From NCBI RefSeq assembly GCF_001678755.1, contig NZ_LZDS01000026.1, forward strand, positions 1 through 64,000: a stretch of DNA of 64,000 nucleotides. Reading direction: 5' to 3'. Positions 57,148 to 64,000 of the stretch are shown in pieces. The DNA is from Acinetobacter gandensis. Its GTDB lineage: Bacteria; Pseudomonadota; Gammaproteobacteria; Pseudomonadales; Moraxellaceae. The notes under the pieces are model-generated. The model was given only the letters and a program-made list of their open reading frames with translations. It did not search any database and was not told the origin of the DNA. The translations under genes were made by a program, and so were the position numbers. How positions within the stretch are numbered: position 1 is the stretch's first letter; each line of letters begins with the position of its first letter.

Positions 57148-57759
57148 TTAAAAACTCGCACTACACAACAAAGAAATTGCAATTCCCCACATCATTAAGG
57201 CAATGATACCATCCAATATTTGCCATGAACGTGGATGTTGAAATATTGGCAATAAATATCGTGCCCCATACCCCAAAGCAAAAAAGAACACGAATGATGC
57301 ATTCATTGCACCAAAAGCAAAGGCCATAGAATGTGTTTGATATTGAGTCGAAACCGAACCAATTAACACGATTGTATCCAGATATACATGTGGATTGAGC
57401 CAAGTAAAAGCCAAACAAATGAGTACAATCTGTCCTAGATGCGCTTCAGACTGCCCTTCTGGATTTAAGGCCTGACCACCTTGTCGCATATGTTGAAAAT
57501 GCTGCCAACCATAAAACATTAAAAATGCTGCGCCTGCATATTTCGCCCATGTAAGTAAATCAGGATAAGATCGAATCAAACCCGAAAAGCCCAGCACACC
57601 TAAAGCAATTAATATGGCATCTGACAATGTACAAATCAGGCATATCCACAAAATATGTTGGCATTTTAATCCTTGCTTTAAAACAAAAGCATTTTGTGGC
57701 CCAATTGCAACGCATAGGCTTAAACCCAGTGCAAGACCATGAAAATAAGTAGAAAACAT
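57148..57759 (-). CDS. argO: LysE/ArgO-family amino acid exporter
   Basis: The 203-residue inner-membrane protein has six hydrophobic segments and the family start GLALGLSLCVAIGPQNAFVLKQGL, plus FTWLNPHVYLDT. It exports arginine or lysine. It is divergent from an ArgP-type regulator 140 bp away, the canonical argO/argP or lysE/lysG arrangement, so induction by basic amino acids is expected. Confidence 0.9.
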   Translation of the reverse strand: MFSTYFHGLALGLSLCVAIGPQNAFVLKQGLKCQHILWICLICTLSDAILIALGVLGFSGLIRSYPDLLTWAKYAGAAFLMFYGWQHFQHMRQGGQALNPEGQSEAHLGQIVLICLAFTWLNPHVYLDTIVLIGSVSTQYQTHSMAFAFGAMNASFVFFFALGYGARYLLPIFQHPRSWQILDGIIALMMWGIAISLLCSASF

Positions 57760-57898
57760 GATTATTTACAGACATATTAGATTTTATTTGATTATCTAAC
57801 TTTAAAAATTAAATTGATTATTTCTAAATTAATATCACTCAAACTAAAATAAACTTAGCTGTGAAAATGTTTTGATTTAATTGTAGCGGAGTGTAAAT

Positions 57899-58816
57899 AT
57901 GCTTAATAGTAAACAGTGTGAAGCTTTTCTTGCTGTTGCTGAAACAGGTAGTTTTGATTTCGCTGCAGAACGCCTGTGCTTAACAGCTTCCGCAATTACT
58001 TTACGTGTACAGCAGCTTGAAAAGCAACTTGGTCATTTACTGATCGTGCGAGAGCGGCCATGTCGCGTCACTTCTTCAGGTGAATCCTTATTACATTATT
58101 TACAACATAGCCGCTTGCTCGAGCAGCAATTGGTACAACAGCTTACAGGTAAATCTGCTGCTAACGGATTCTATCAAGTCAATATTGCAACCAATGATGA
58201 TTCACTCGCAACTTGGTTACTCAGCACACTACAGCATGTCCTCATTGAAGAAAAAATAGCATTACATTTAAAAGTCGATGATCAAAGCCAAACCCATCAC
58301 CTACTAGAGGCTGGCTTAGTCAATGCATGCATCTCGACTGAACAGTATGCGATGAAAGGCTGCCAAGCTGTGCGAATTGGTTCGATGACTTACAGAATGG
58401 TTGCGACACCCAACTTTATTAATAGATGGTTTCAACAAGGCATTCATCGCGAAAGCCTAAGACATGCTCCTGCGGTTATTTATAATGCCAAAGATCATCT
58501 CCATACAGATTTAATTCAAAAACAATTTGGTCTCAGTCCACAGTGCTATCCACATCATTTCATCCCATCATCAAATGCATTTGTAGAAACAATTTTGCTT
58601 GGTTTAGGCTTTGGTATGCTGCCAGATTATCAAATTGGCAATCGACTGAAATATGGTGAATTAATCGAAATTTTGCCCGAGTTTAAGCATGAACTAGAGC
58701 TTTATTGGCATCATTGGAATCAACAATCGCTACAACTACAAAAAATCACCGAAGTCTTGGTTCGAAGTGCACATTTAAAAATGCAGAAAAGTGAGCATAC
58801 ACACCTTACAGCCTAG
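57899..58816 (+). CDS. argP: ArgP (IciA/LysG)-type LysR regulator
   Basis: The 305-residue LysR-family protein has a winged HTH FDFAAERLCLTASAITLRVQQLEKQLG, then GHLLIVRERPCRVTSSGESLL, the hallmark of ArgP/LysG. It is divergent from argO and most likely activates it in response to arginine or lysine. Confidence 0.9.
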   Translation: MLNSKQCEAFLAVAETGSFDFAAERLCLTASAITLRVQQLEKQLGHLLIVRERPCRVTSSGESLLHYLQHSRLLEQQLVQQLTGKSAANGFYQVNIATNDDSLATWLLSTLQHVLIEEKIALHLKVDDQSQTHHLLEAGLVNACISTEQYAMKGCQAVRIGSMTYRMVATPNFINRWFQQGIHRESLRHAPAVIYNAKDHLHTDLIQKQFGLSPQCYPHHFIPSSNAFVETILLGLGFGMLPDYQIGNRLKYGELIEILPEFKHELELYWHHWNQQSLQLQKITEVLVRSAHLKMQKSEHTHLTA

Positions 58817-58824
58817 GTTAGTAT

Positions 58825-59412
58825 TTATTGAGCTGGTTTCCATTGCCCTTTGAGTTGAATTGTGACCTGCTCACCTACACCACCCAATGCTTTACGCATG
58901 CCAAAATCGCTACGGTTGATGGTTGTTGTCGCACGTACATCCAGTAATTTTGCATTGTTCGCTGTAGGCGTTAAGGTCGTATCAAATATCACAGGCTTAG
59001 TCACACCACGTAATGTGAGGTTGCCATAGATCTGATATTTTGCATAAGCAATAGGTTTGATCGATGTACTTTTAAATGTGACCTGCTTGAATTCGGCTGC
59101 ATCAAAAAACTCACTGCCTAAAATCAACCCTTTTAGGCTCGGCTTACTCAAACTTAAACTATCGACATCCAAGACCAAAGTTGCCAATCCACGTTGCGGC
59201 AATTCAGGATCAAAAACAAGTTGCGATTGAACTTGGTTAAAACGCCCCTCCACTATAGACAAACCTACTGACTTAATGCCAAAACTAATTTGGCTACTTG
59301 GCGTCAGTGTCCAGTTTGTCGCATAAAGTTGCGAACACATGGCTAAGCATAAGAATGCTGTAAAATATTTGGTTAATCGCTTTGCCGAGTTTTCCATGCG
59401 CTGCCACATCAT
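58825..59412 (-). CDS. YceI-family periplasmic lipocalin-like protein
   Basis: The 195-residue protein starts at ATG 59412, six bases after AGGAG. It has a signal peptide ending near CSQLYATNW. The beta-rich mature part has YceI motifs PSSQISFGIKSVGLSIVEGRFNQ, ATLVLDVDSLS and TTTINRSDFGMRKAL. Members bind isoprenoid-type lipids. The ligand here is unknown. Confidence 0.88.
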   Translation of the reverse strand: MMWQRMENSAKRLTKYFTAFLCLAMCSQLYATNWTLTPSSQISFGIKSVGLSIVEGRFNQVQSQLVFDPELPQRGLATLVLDVDSLSLSKPSLKGLILGSEFFDAAEFKQVTFKSTSIKPIAYAKYQIYGNLTLRGVTKPVIFDTTLTPTANNAKLLDVRATTTINRSDFGMRKALGGVGEQVTIQLKGQWKPAQ

Positions 59413-59486
59413 CTACTCCTATTATAAGTCTTCTTTTTTTAGATCACCTCGTTGCGTTATGAGGGACATAAGCATAGTAACGGCTT

Positions 59487-60056
59487 TTAAATCAGGTTAG
59501 TTTTATCCTGAGTCAAAAATTTGTGTTGAAGTTGTTTATAAATGTCGGTGCGTTGAAAGGTTTGTAAAAACGCGATTGTCCCACCAGGAAATGCATCAGG
59601 TAAAATCTCACCACGGTAAAAAGCTTCTCTTAAAGGTGTCGCTGATATCGCACCTGCTAAACTTTCTAATTCGACCATCGGCCATTCAGGGAAGAGATTT
59701 AAATAATACGAAGACTCATCTTTAAAATGTCCAATAAGTCCAACTTTAGCGCCCTCTTCCACGACATCTGCAACAAGAGTTTTGACTAATTTTTGCCATT
59801 TCTCACTGTTATAGACATCAATAACATGGACAAACTTAATTCGCTTTTGATCTTGTTCTGAGAAATTCGACAAGATCATTTCTTCACGTTCAGTTGCAAG
59901 AAAAGGATTCTTTAAATTTCTTTCATTCTGAGCAGATCCTAATGCCAATAACACATTTTGACTTTGCTCTAACGCAATTTTAATGGTTTCTAAATGTGCA
60001 AAATGAAAGGGCTGAAAGCGCCCAATGAAAACCAAATAATCAAATGAATATTTCAT
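59487..60056 (-). CDS. nadM: Nicotinamide-mononucleotide adenylyltransferase, NadM type
   Basis: The 189-residue nucleotidyltransferase has GRFQPFHFAHLE (12-23) with the HXXH-like motif and the second ATP-binding element ISATPLREAF (the ISXTXXR motif). It converts NMN and ATP to NAD. Unlike the bifunctional NadM of some bacteria, no Nudix domain follows. Confidence 0.88.
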   Translation of the reverse strand: MKYSFDYLVFIGRFQPFHFAHLETIKIALEQSQNVLLALGSAQNERNLKNPFLATEREEMILSNFSEQDQKRIKFVHVIDVYNSEKWQKLVKTLVADVVEEGAKVGLIGHFKDESSYYLNLFPEWPMVELESLAGAISATPLREAFYRGEILPDAFPGGTIAFLQTFQRTDIYKQLQHKFLTQDKTNLI

Positions 60057-60162
60057 AACAAATCAAACTTTTTATGAACTGAGCAGTTGTGCCGCCAAGT
60101 GAAATATGCGACATAATGTCGGGCATAAAATCAAAATGAAACTATTAAGCAAGGATAGTACG

Positions 60163-60963
60163 ATGACACTGAGCTGTATTCAACAACCCCATGAACATTT
60201 GAATGCGAATTTGGACAATGGCGTACTGACCTTAGCCATTAACCGTCCTCAAGCAAAAAATGCGCTGTATACAGAGTTGTATCTGTGGATTGCCAAAGCT
60301 TTAGATGAAGCAGATCAAGATAAAACTGTGCGTGTTGTCATTTTACGTGGTGCAGATGCCGATTTTAGTGCCGGTAACGACATGCAAGATTTCATGAAAT
60401 CTGCTGCGCAAAAAGGTCAAGCACCTGCTTCACAAGGCGCACCATTCATTTTACTTAAATCTGCTGCCAAATTTTCTAAGCCACTCATTGCTGCTGTTCG
60501 CGGTGTGGCAATTGGGATTGGTGTAACGATTCTTTTGCATTGTGATTTGGTGTATAGCGACAATACAGCATTATTCCAAATTCCATTTGTAAGCCTTGGC
60601 CTGTCACCAGAAGGTGCGTCAAGCAAGCTTTTGGTTGAACAAGCTGGATATCATAAAGCTGCCGAATTACTGCTCACAGCACAAAAATTTGATAGTACAA
60701 CAGCCCTTTCTGCCAACTTAATCAATAGTATTGAAGATGATGTCTATGCAACTGCTGCCAAAAAAGCAGCACAATTATCTGCTTTGCCACTGGCATCTTT
60801 AGTGCAATCTAAAGCTTTAATGAAGCACAATGTTGATGAAATCGTGGCATGGATTGACCATGAAGCTGAAATTTTCATGGATCGAGTAGGCTCTCCAGAA
60901 ATGATGGAAGCTGTTGCAGCCTTTATGCAAAAGCGTAAACCAGATTTTTCTCAATTTAATTAA
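60163..60963 (+). CDS. Enoyl-CoA hydratase/isomerase family protein
   Basis: The 266-residue crotonase-fold enzyme starts at ATG 60163 with AAGGA upstream. The frame from 60106 runs through the promoter. It has the oxyanion-hole motifs GADADFSAGNDMQDF and VAIGIGVTILLHCDLVY. The catalytic Glu pair of true hydratases is not obvious: PEGASSK supplies one. It may be an isomerase-type paralogue. Confidence 0.85.
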   Translation: MTLSCIQQPHEHLNANLDNGVLTLAINRPQAKNALYTELYLWIAKALDEADQDKTVRVVILRGADADFSAGNDMQDFMKSAAQKGQAPASQGAPFILLKSAAKFSKPLIAAVRGVAIGIGVTILLHCDLVYSDNTALFQIPFVSLGLSPEGASSKLLVEQAGYHKAAELLLTAQKFDSTTALSANLINSIEDDVYATAAKKAAQLSALPLASLVQSKALMKHNVDEIVAWIDHEAEIFMDRVGSPEMMEAVAAFMQKRKPDFSQFN

Positions 60964-60983
60964 ATTTTTAGATTGAGAAGAAG

Positions 60984-61018
60984 ACCATTTCACTCAACCA
61001 GTGAAGTGGTTTTTTTAT
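60984..61018 (+). terminator. Terminator after the enoyl-CoA hydratase-family gene
   Basis: ACCATTTCACT / AGTGAAGTGGT stem with a CAACC loop and T7. Confidence 0.8.
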
Positions 61019-61063
61019 TTTTAATCCCCATTAAAATTTCAACACTTTCGTGAAGATAAAACT

Positions 61064-61825
61064 ATGACTGAACAAACAAAAACTGAAAAGAAACGCTACT
61101 TTGAACCTGCCCCCGAAGGTATAGATGTTGAAAACTTTAAGAAAGTCGTTCAAAGCCGCCGCTCAGTACGTAAATTTACTGATAAAGCCATTCCAAGCGC
61201 AATATTGGATGAATGTTTAGATTTAGCTTTACTCGCGCCAAACTCATCAAATTTACAGCCTTGGACTTTTTATGTTGTACAAAATCCTGCCAAGAAAAAG
61301 CAATTGGTTAAAGCATGCTTAGGTCAACTTGCAGCAAAAACAGCAGCGGAATTGATTGTTTGTGTCGCACGTACTGACCGTGTTGATGAAATGGCAAAAC
61401 GTAATATTTCTGAATTTCCATTTCCTGAAGCCCCTGCCGCTGTTCTAAAATATTACAAGTTCATTCCCTATAACTATAAAACCGGTTACTTCAACTCACT
61501 AGGTAACTTTAAGAAAGTAGCTTTCAAAGTTGCACGCACACTCGATAAACAATTACCTGTGACTGCCTTTAATGAAGCCGATGCGAAATTATGGGCAAGT
61601 AAAACCACAGCGTTAGCATGCGAAAACTTAGTTTTAGCTTTACGTGCCTATGGTTTTGATAGCTGTATGATGGAAGGTTTTGATGAGCCAATGGTGAATA
61701 AAATACTCGGACTGAATCATCAGCAATATCCTGTGATGGTAATTGGTGCTGGTGAACGAGCAGCAGATGGCGTGTTCTTTCCTCAGTATCGTTTTGACCG
61801 TGAGTTATTTATTCAGAAGGTTTAA
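61064..61825 (+). CDS. Nitroreductase-family flavoprotein
   Basis: The 253-residue protein of the FMN-dependent nitroreductase fold has SRRSVRKFTDKAIPS at the N-terminus (FMN phosphate contacts), LAPNSSNLQPWTFYVV and the C-terminal GAGERAADGVFFPQYRFDRE. It likely reduces quinones, nitro-compounds or flavins with NAD(P)H. The substrate is unknown. Confidence 0.85.
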   Translation: MTEQTKTEKKRYFEPAPEGIDVENFKKVVQSRRSVRKFTDKAIPSAILDECLDLALLAPNSSNLQPWTFYVVQNPAKKKQLVKACLGQLAAKTAAELIVCVARTDRVDEMAKRNISEFPFPEAPAAVLKYYKFIPYNYKTGYFNSLGNFKKVAFKVARTLDKQLPVTAFNEADAKLWASKTTALACENLVLALRAYGFDSCMMEGFDEPMVNKILGLNHQQYPVMVIGAGERAADGVFFPQYRFDRELFIQKV

Positions 61826-61867
61826 TTCAAATTCTATAATGTATAGCAGTAATTTGAGACGCGAAAA

Positions 61868-62002
61868 TGTCATCAGCAGCTGTATGAGGCAGGACTCGAT
61901 TCAATAAATATCGTTTTTGCGATGTTATTAATCACATGACGGAATGTAACGAGTTCTGCTGATGACAATGGTTTTGCCTACTTTTCCCGAAAGAAAAGTA
62001 GG
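61868..62002. repeat. Structured intergenic element with nested inverted repeats
   Basis: TGTCATCAGCAG (61868-61879) is mirrored exactly at 61956-61967. Inside it, ACTCG and CGAGT extend the pairing with a bulge. A second hairpin, CCTACTTTT/AAAAGTAGG (61977-61985, 61994-62002), follows immediately. The 240-bp gap has no gene. The composition looks like a dispersed REP- or MITE-like element or a structured RNA. Its copy number elsewhere is unknown to me. Confidence 0.55.
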
Positions 62003-62066
62003 TCGAACCGAAGGTTATTCCCACAAGTAAATGTGTAATAACAAGACACCGCTACACCCTTATATT

Positions 62067-62384
62067 TTAGAAAGTTATATTCACCATTTGAATAAACTCA
62101 AAAGCAGGCTCCTCATAAGGGTGACTCACCTTTAAAGCTCTCGCGACATGACTCGCTCGATCTTCTGGAACAATAGTTTCCACCCGCCATTCAGGAATAC
62201 GCTCTAAAGTATCCAACTCACCAATGAATGGACTCGCACCTTTTACCGGCTTAAATTGCCCTGTGCCTAAAACCTGCCATGCACAGTGCTCATAATTACC
62301 TATACCACCCGCACCGGCTTCAAATACCGCAAGTTTTGTTGCATCAAGGTGAGATTCTGGAACGTAATAAATCAGTTTAAGCAT
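62067..62384 (-). CDS. NIF3-like (CutA-fold insert type) protein
   Basis: The 105-residue protein matches the small stand-alone form of the NIF3/YqfO insert domain: KLIYYVPESHLDATKLAVFEAGAGGIGNYEHCAW, GASPFIGELDTLERIPEWR and SHPYEEPAFEF. The function is unknown. Its start overlaps the end of the LysR gene by 8 bp on the same strand, so the two are cotranscribed. Confidence 0.82.
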   Translation of the reverse strand: MLKLIYYVPESHLDATKLAVFEAGAGGIGNYEHCAWQVLGTGQFKPVKGASPFIGELDTLERIPEWRVETIVPEDRASHVARALKVSHPYEEPAFEFIQMVNITF

Positions 62385-63276
62385 GTATATTCTCTATCAC
62401 TGCATGATCTTGCTTTAAAGCATTGCTAATTAAATTCAGTGCAATATTTTTAGAATTTTTTGCAAAACTAGCATATAAGCCAAGCTGCGGCAGCACTATA
62501 TCTGTTTGAATAATCTTAACCTGAGGACTTAAGAATTTTAATAAATATTCTGGGACAAAACTAAAACCCATCCCCATATTAATTAAATTGAGATGCTGCA
62601 TAACATTAGTCACCCATAGCATTTGATCATGCCTAAGTTGATGAAATGCAATCAGAGCATTTAACTTTTCATAAAAGACTGGAGAAGCATTTTTCTCACA
62701 CATAATCACCGTATGATTTTTCAATTCTTGTAATTTTAATGGACGAACTGAGGGATGTAAGCTCTCTAAAGCTACCATATAAATTTGCTCGCTCATCAAA
62801 TGAATATTTTCATAATCTGAATGCTGTAGTTCATAGCGGGTAAAGGTGATATCCAATTCCGCATTTTTCAGCGCTTGAATTTGCTCTAAGCAGGTCAAAC
62901 TATGCAGATGAATTTTTATATCAGGAATAGTGCTTTTAAGTTGCGCCAAAATAGTTGGCATCAGTTTAATTTCAGCGACATTTAAAAAGCCGATATGAAT
63001 TTGATTATTTTTTTGCTGTGCAACTTGTCTCGCCGCAGCGACTGCTAATTTACTACTCTCTAATGCTTGCTGCGCATGAAATTGAAAAGCCTGTCCTTCA
63101 TCGGTCAAAGTAACTTTACGTGCTGAACGTTCAAATAAAGTTACGCCAACTTCTTGTTCTAAGTCCTTAATTTGTTGGCTAAGCGATGGTTGAGCCGTAA
63201 ACAGTTTTTCTGCGGCTTTGGTAAAACTTTGCTCTTCAGCAACCGTTAAAAAATAACGTAAATGACGCAGTTCCAT
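62377..63276 (-). CDS. LysR-family regulator (BenM/CatM-like) divergent from an aromatic hydroxylase
   Basis: The 299-residue regulator has an N-terminal winged HTH MELRHLRYFLTVAEEQSFTKAAEKLF then AQPSLSQQIKDLEQEVG, typical of the CatM/BenM branch. The rest is the effector-binding domain. Divergent by 165 bp from the FAD monooxygenase gene. A dyad GTATGTA-N9-TATATAC at 63315-63337 between them could be its operator (LysR-type). Confidence 0.82.
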   Translation of the reverse strand: MELRHLRYFLTVAEEQSFTKAAEKLFTAQPSLSQQIKDLEQEVGVTLFERSARKVTLTDEGQAFQFHAQQALESSKLAVAAARQVAQQKNNQIHIGFLNVAEIKLMPTILAQLKSTIPDIKIHLHSLTCLEQIQALKNAELDITFTRYELQHSDYENIHLMSEQIYMVALESLHPSVRPLKLQELKNHTVIMCEKNASPVFYEKLNALIAFHQLRHDQMLWVTNVMQHLNLINMGMGFSFVPEYLLKFLSPQVKIIQTDIVLPQLGLYASFAKNSKNIALNLISNALKQDHAVIENIHA

Positions 63277-63314
63277 CTCAAAACCTATTCACTCGATTCT
63301 CTCAATCATCCTTA

Positions 63315-63337
63315 GTATGTAGAGAAAATTTATATAC
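63315..63337. promoter_or_regulatory. Possible LysR-type operator
   Basis: GTATGTA (63315-63321) and TATATAC (63331-63337) form an imperfect dyad, one mismatch, in the divergent promoter. CatM/BenM sites have an ATAC-N7-GTAT core. The arrangement here is reversed and so only suggestive. Confidence 0.3.
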
Positions 63338-63441
63338 ATCTAGACTTAAAACCAATACATATTTCATTCACTAAACTGCTTACTTAGACTTCAATAAGCA
63401 CCAGTCAAAGACTGAATTGGACTTAAAAAACGGAGTCAAGT

Positions 63442-64000
63442 ATGACACAAGCGTATGATACCGATGTATTAGTCATTGGTACGGGACCTGCGGGCTCAAC
63501 TTTGGGCTTAGCTTTGGCAAATTATGCCGTAAAAGTTCAACTTTGTACTCAATTTAATTGGTTAGCCAACAGTCCACGTGCGCATATTACCAATCAGCGT
63601 GCTATGGAAGTGTTACGTGATTTAGGTATTGAAAAACAAGTTCTAGAAATTGCTACTCCATGGGAGCAGATGGGTGAAAGTCTCGTAACTACCAGTTTAG
63701 TTGGTGAAGAAATTGCACGCCTCAGTGCTTGGGGTACAGGTGATGAACGTCACGGTGATTACATCAAAGGTAGCCCTTGCCCTTTAGTAGATTTAATTCA
63801 GCCCAAAATGGAAGCATTATTAGTTAAAAATGCTGCTGAACGTGGCGCAATATATAATTTCAATACTGAATATTTATCCCATGTGCAAGATGAGCATGGT
63901 GTAACAGCAACCTTTTTAAATCGTATTACAAATACTGAATTCAGCTTACGTGCCAAATATTTGGTCGGTATGGATGGGGCAAAATCCAAAGTCCTTGAAC
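63442..64000 (+). CDS. FAD-dependent aromatic monooxygenase, N-terminal part (runs off window)
   Basis: ATG 63442 opens a frame that stays open to the edge, at least 186 residues. It has the dinucleotide-binding GTGPAGSTLGLALANY near residue 12 and the second FAD element YLVGMDGAKSKV near 172. Between them, SPRAHITNQRAMEVLRDLGIE and GDYIKGSPCPLVDLIQPKMEALL resemble 2,4-dichlorophenol/phenol hydroxylases (TfdB and MhpA type). It probably hydroxylates a phenolic substrate. The rest lies outside, so intactness is unknown. Confidence 0.85.
   Translation, partial: MTQAYDTDVLVIGTGPAGSTLGLALANYAVKVQLCTQFNWLANSPRAHITNQRAMEVLRDLGIEKQVLEIATPWEQMGESLVTTSLVGEEIARLSAWGTGDERHGDYIKGSPCPLVDLIQPKMEALLVKNAAERGAIYNFNTEYLSHVQDEHGVTATFLNRITNTEFSLRAKYLVGMDGAKSKVLE

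Noticed and set aside
1..64000. CRISPR arrays, rRNA operons, or a replication origin.
   Set aside because: No regularly spaced direct repeats, no rRNA-like sequence and no DnaA-box cluster were seen on reading both strands.

Overview
The window looks like a chromosomal segment of an Acinetobacter species (Moraxellaceae). I infer this from the low GC content, the mix of housekeeping genes (map/rpsB/tsf, lepA-lepB-DUF4845-rnc-era-recO-pdxJ-miaE, pabC-mltG-tmk, argO/argP) and small lipoproteins typical of the genus. The species cannot be fixed from reading alone.

Region 1, about 1-9343, is an accessory island next to a tRNA-Arg(CCG) gene (9344-9419, minus). The tRNA-proximal end carries an intact P4-type tyrosine integrase (7946-9178). 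The rest is insertion-sequence wreckage around a small catabolic cassette. At the left edge is the end of an IS5/IS903-like element, inserted in a second integrase that is now a 5'-truncated remnant. Then come an IS481-like transposase remnant, an aldehyde dehydrogenase (minus), a probable DUF2236/MpaB-like oxygenase (minus), a TetR regulator (plus), and an outer-membrane protein of the phenol-degradation transporter family (minus). A decayed IS5-family element and a remnant of yet another IS5-family transposase follow. Two near-identical promoter-operator modules, each with a perfect 16-bp inverted repeat, lie upstream of the oxygenase gene and upstream of the outer-membrane protein gene. They suggest a single TetR-controlled regulon and are the most interesting signal in the window.

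Region 2, 9.4-16.6 kb, is core genome: the yadGH-type ABC exporter with queF and an unknown gene, then rodA, mltB, rlpA and a DUF962 membrane protein. Region 3, 16.7-27.6 kb, holds azlCD with a neighbouring AraC regulator broken by an amber codon, a DUF3465 protein, rpsB-tsf divergent from map, an aspartate-type aminotransferase, a thioesterase, tRNA-Asn and several unknown envelope proteins. Region 4, 27.7-43.9 kb, is a long run of mostly minus-strand housekeeping genes covering tRNA modification, vitamin B6, DNA repair, ribosome and RNA processing, protein secretion and quality control, thymidylate kinase and folate, with nadB on the plus strand.

Region 5, 44.0-50.7 kb, is a sulfate-uptake cluster: two tandem periplasmic sulfate-binding proteins with duplicated promoter regions, a small alpha/beta hydrolase, cysT-cysW-cysA and a CysB/Cbl-type regulator. 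Region 6, 50.9-64 kb, holds FadL and OmpW outer-membrane proteins, dapD, queE-queC, peroxiredoxin, the divergent argO/argP pair, YceI, an NMN adenylyltransferase, an enoyl-CoA hydratase, a nitroreductase, a structured intergenic repeat, and a LysR regulator divergent from an FAD-dependent aromatic hydroxylase that runs off the right edge.
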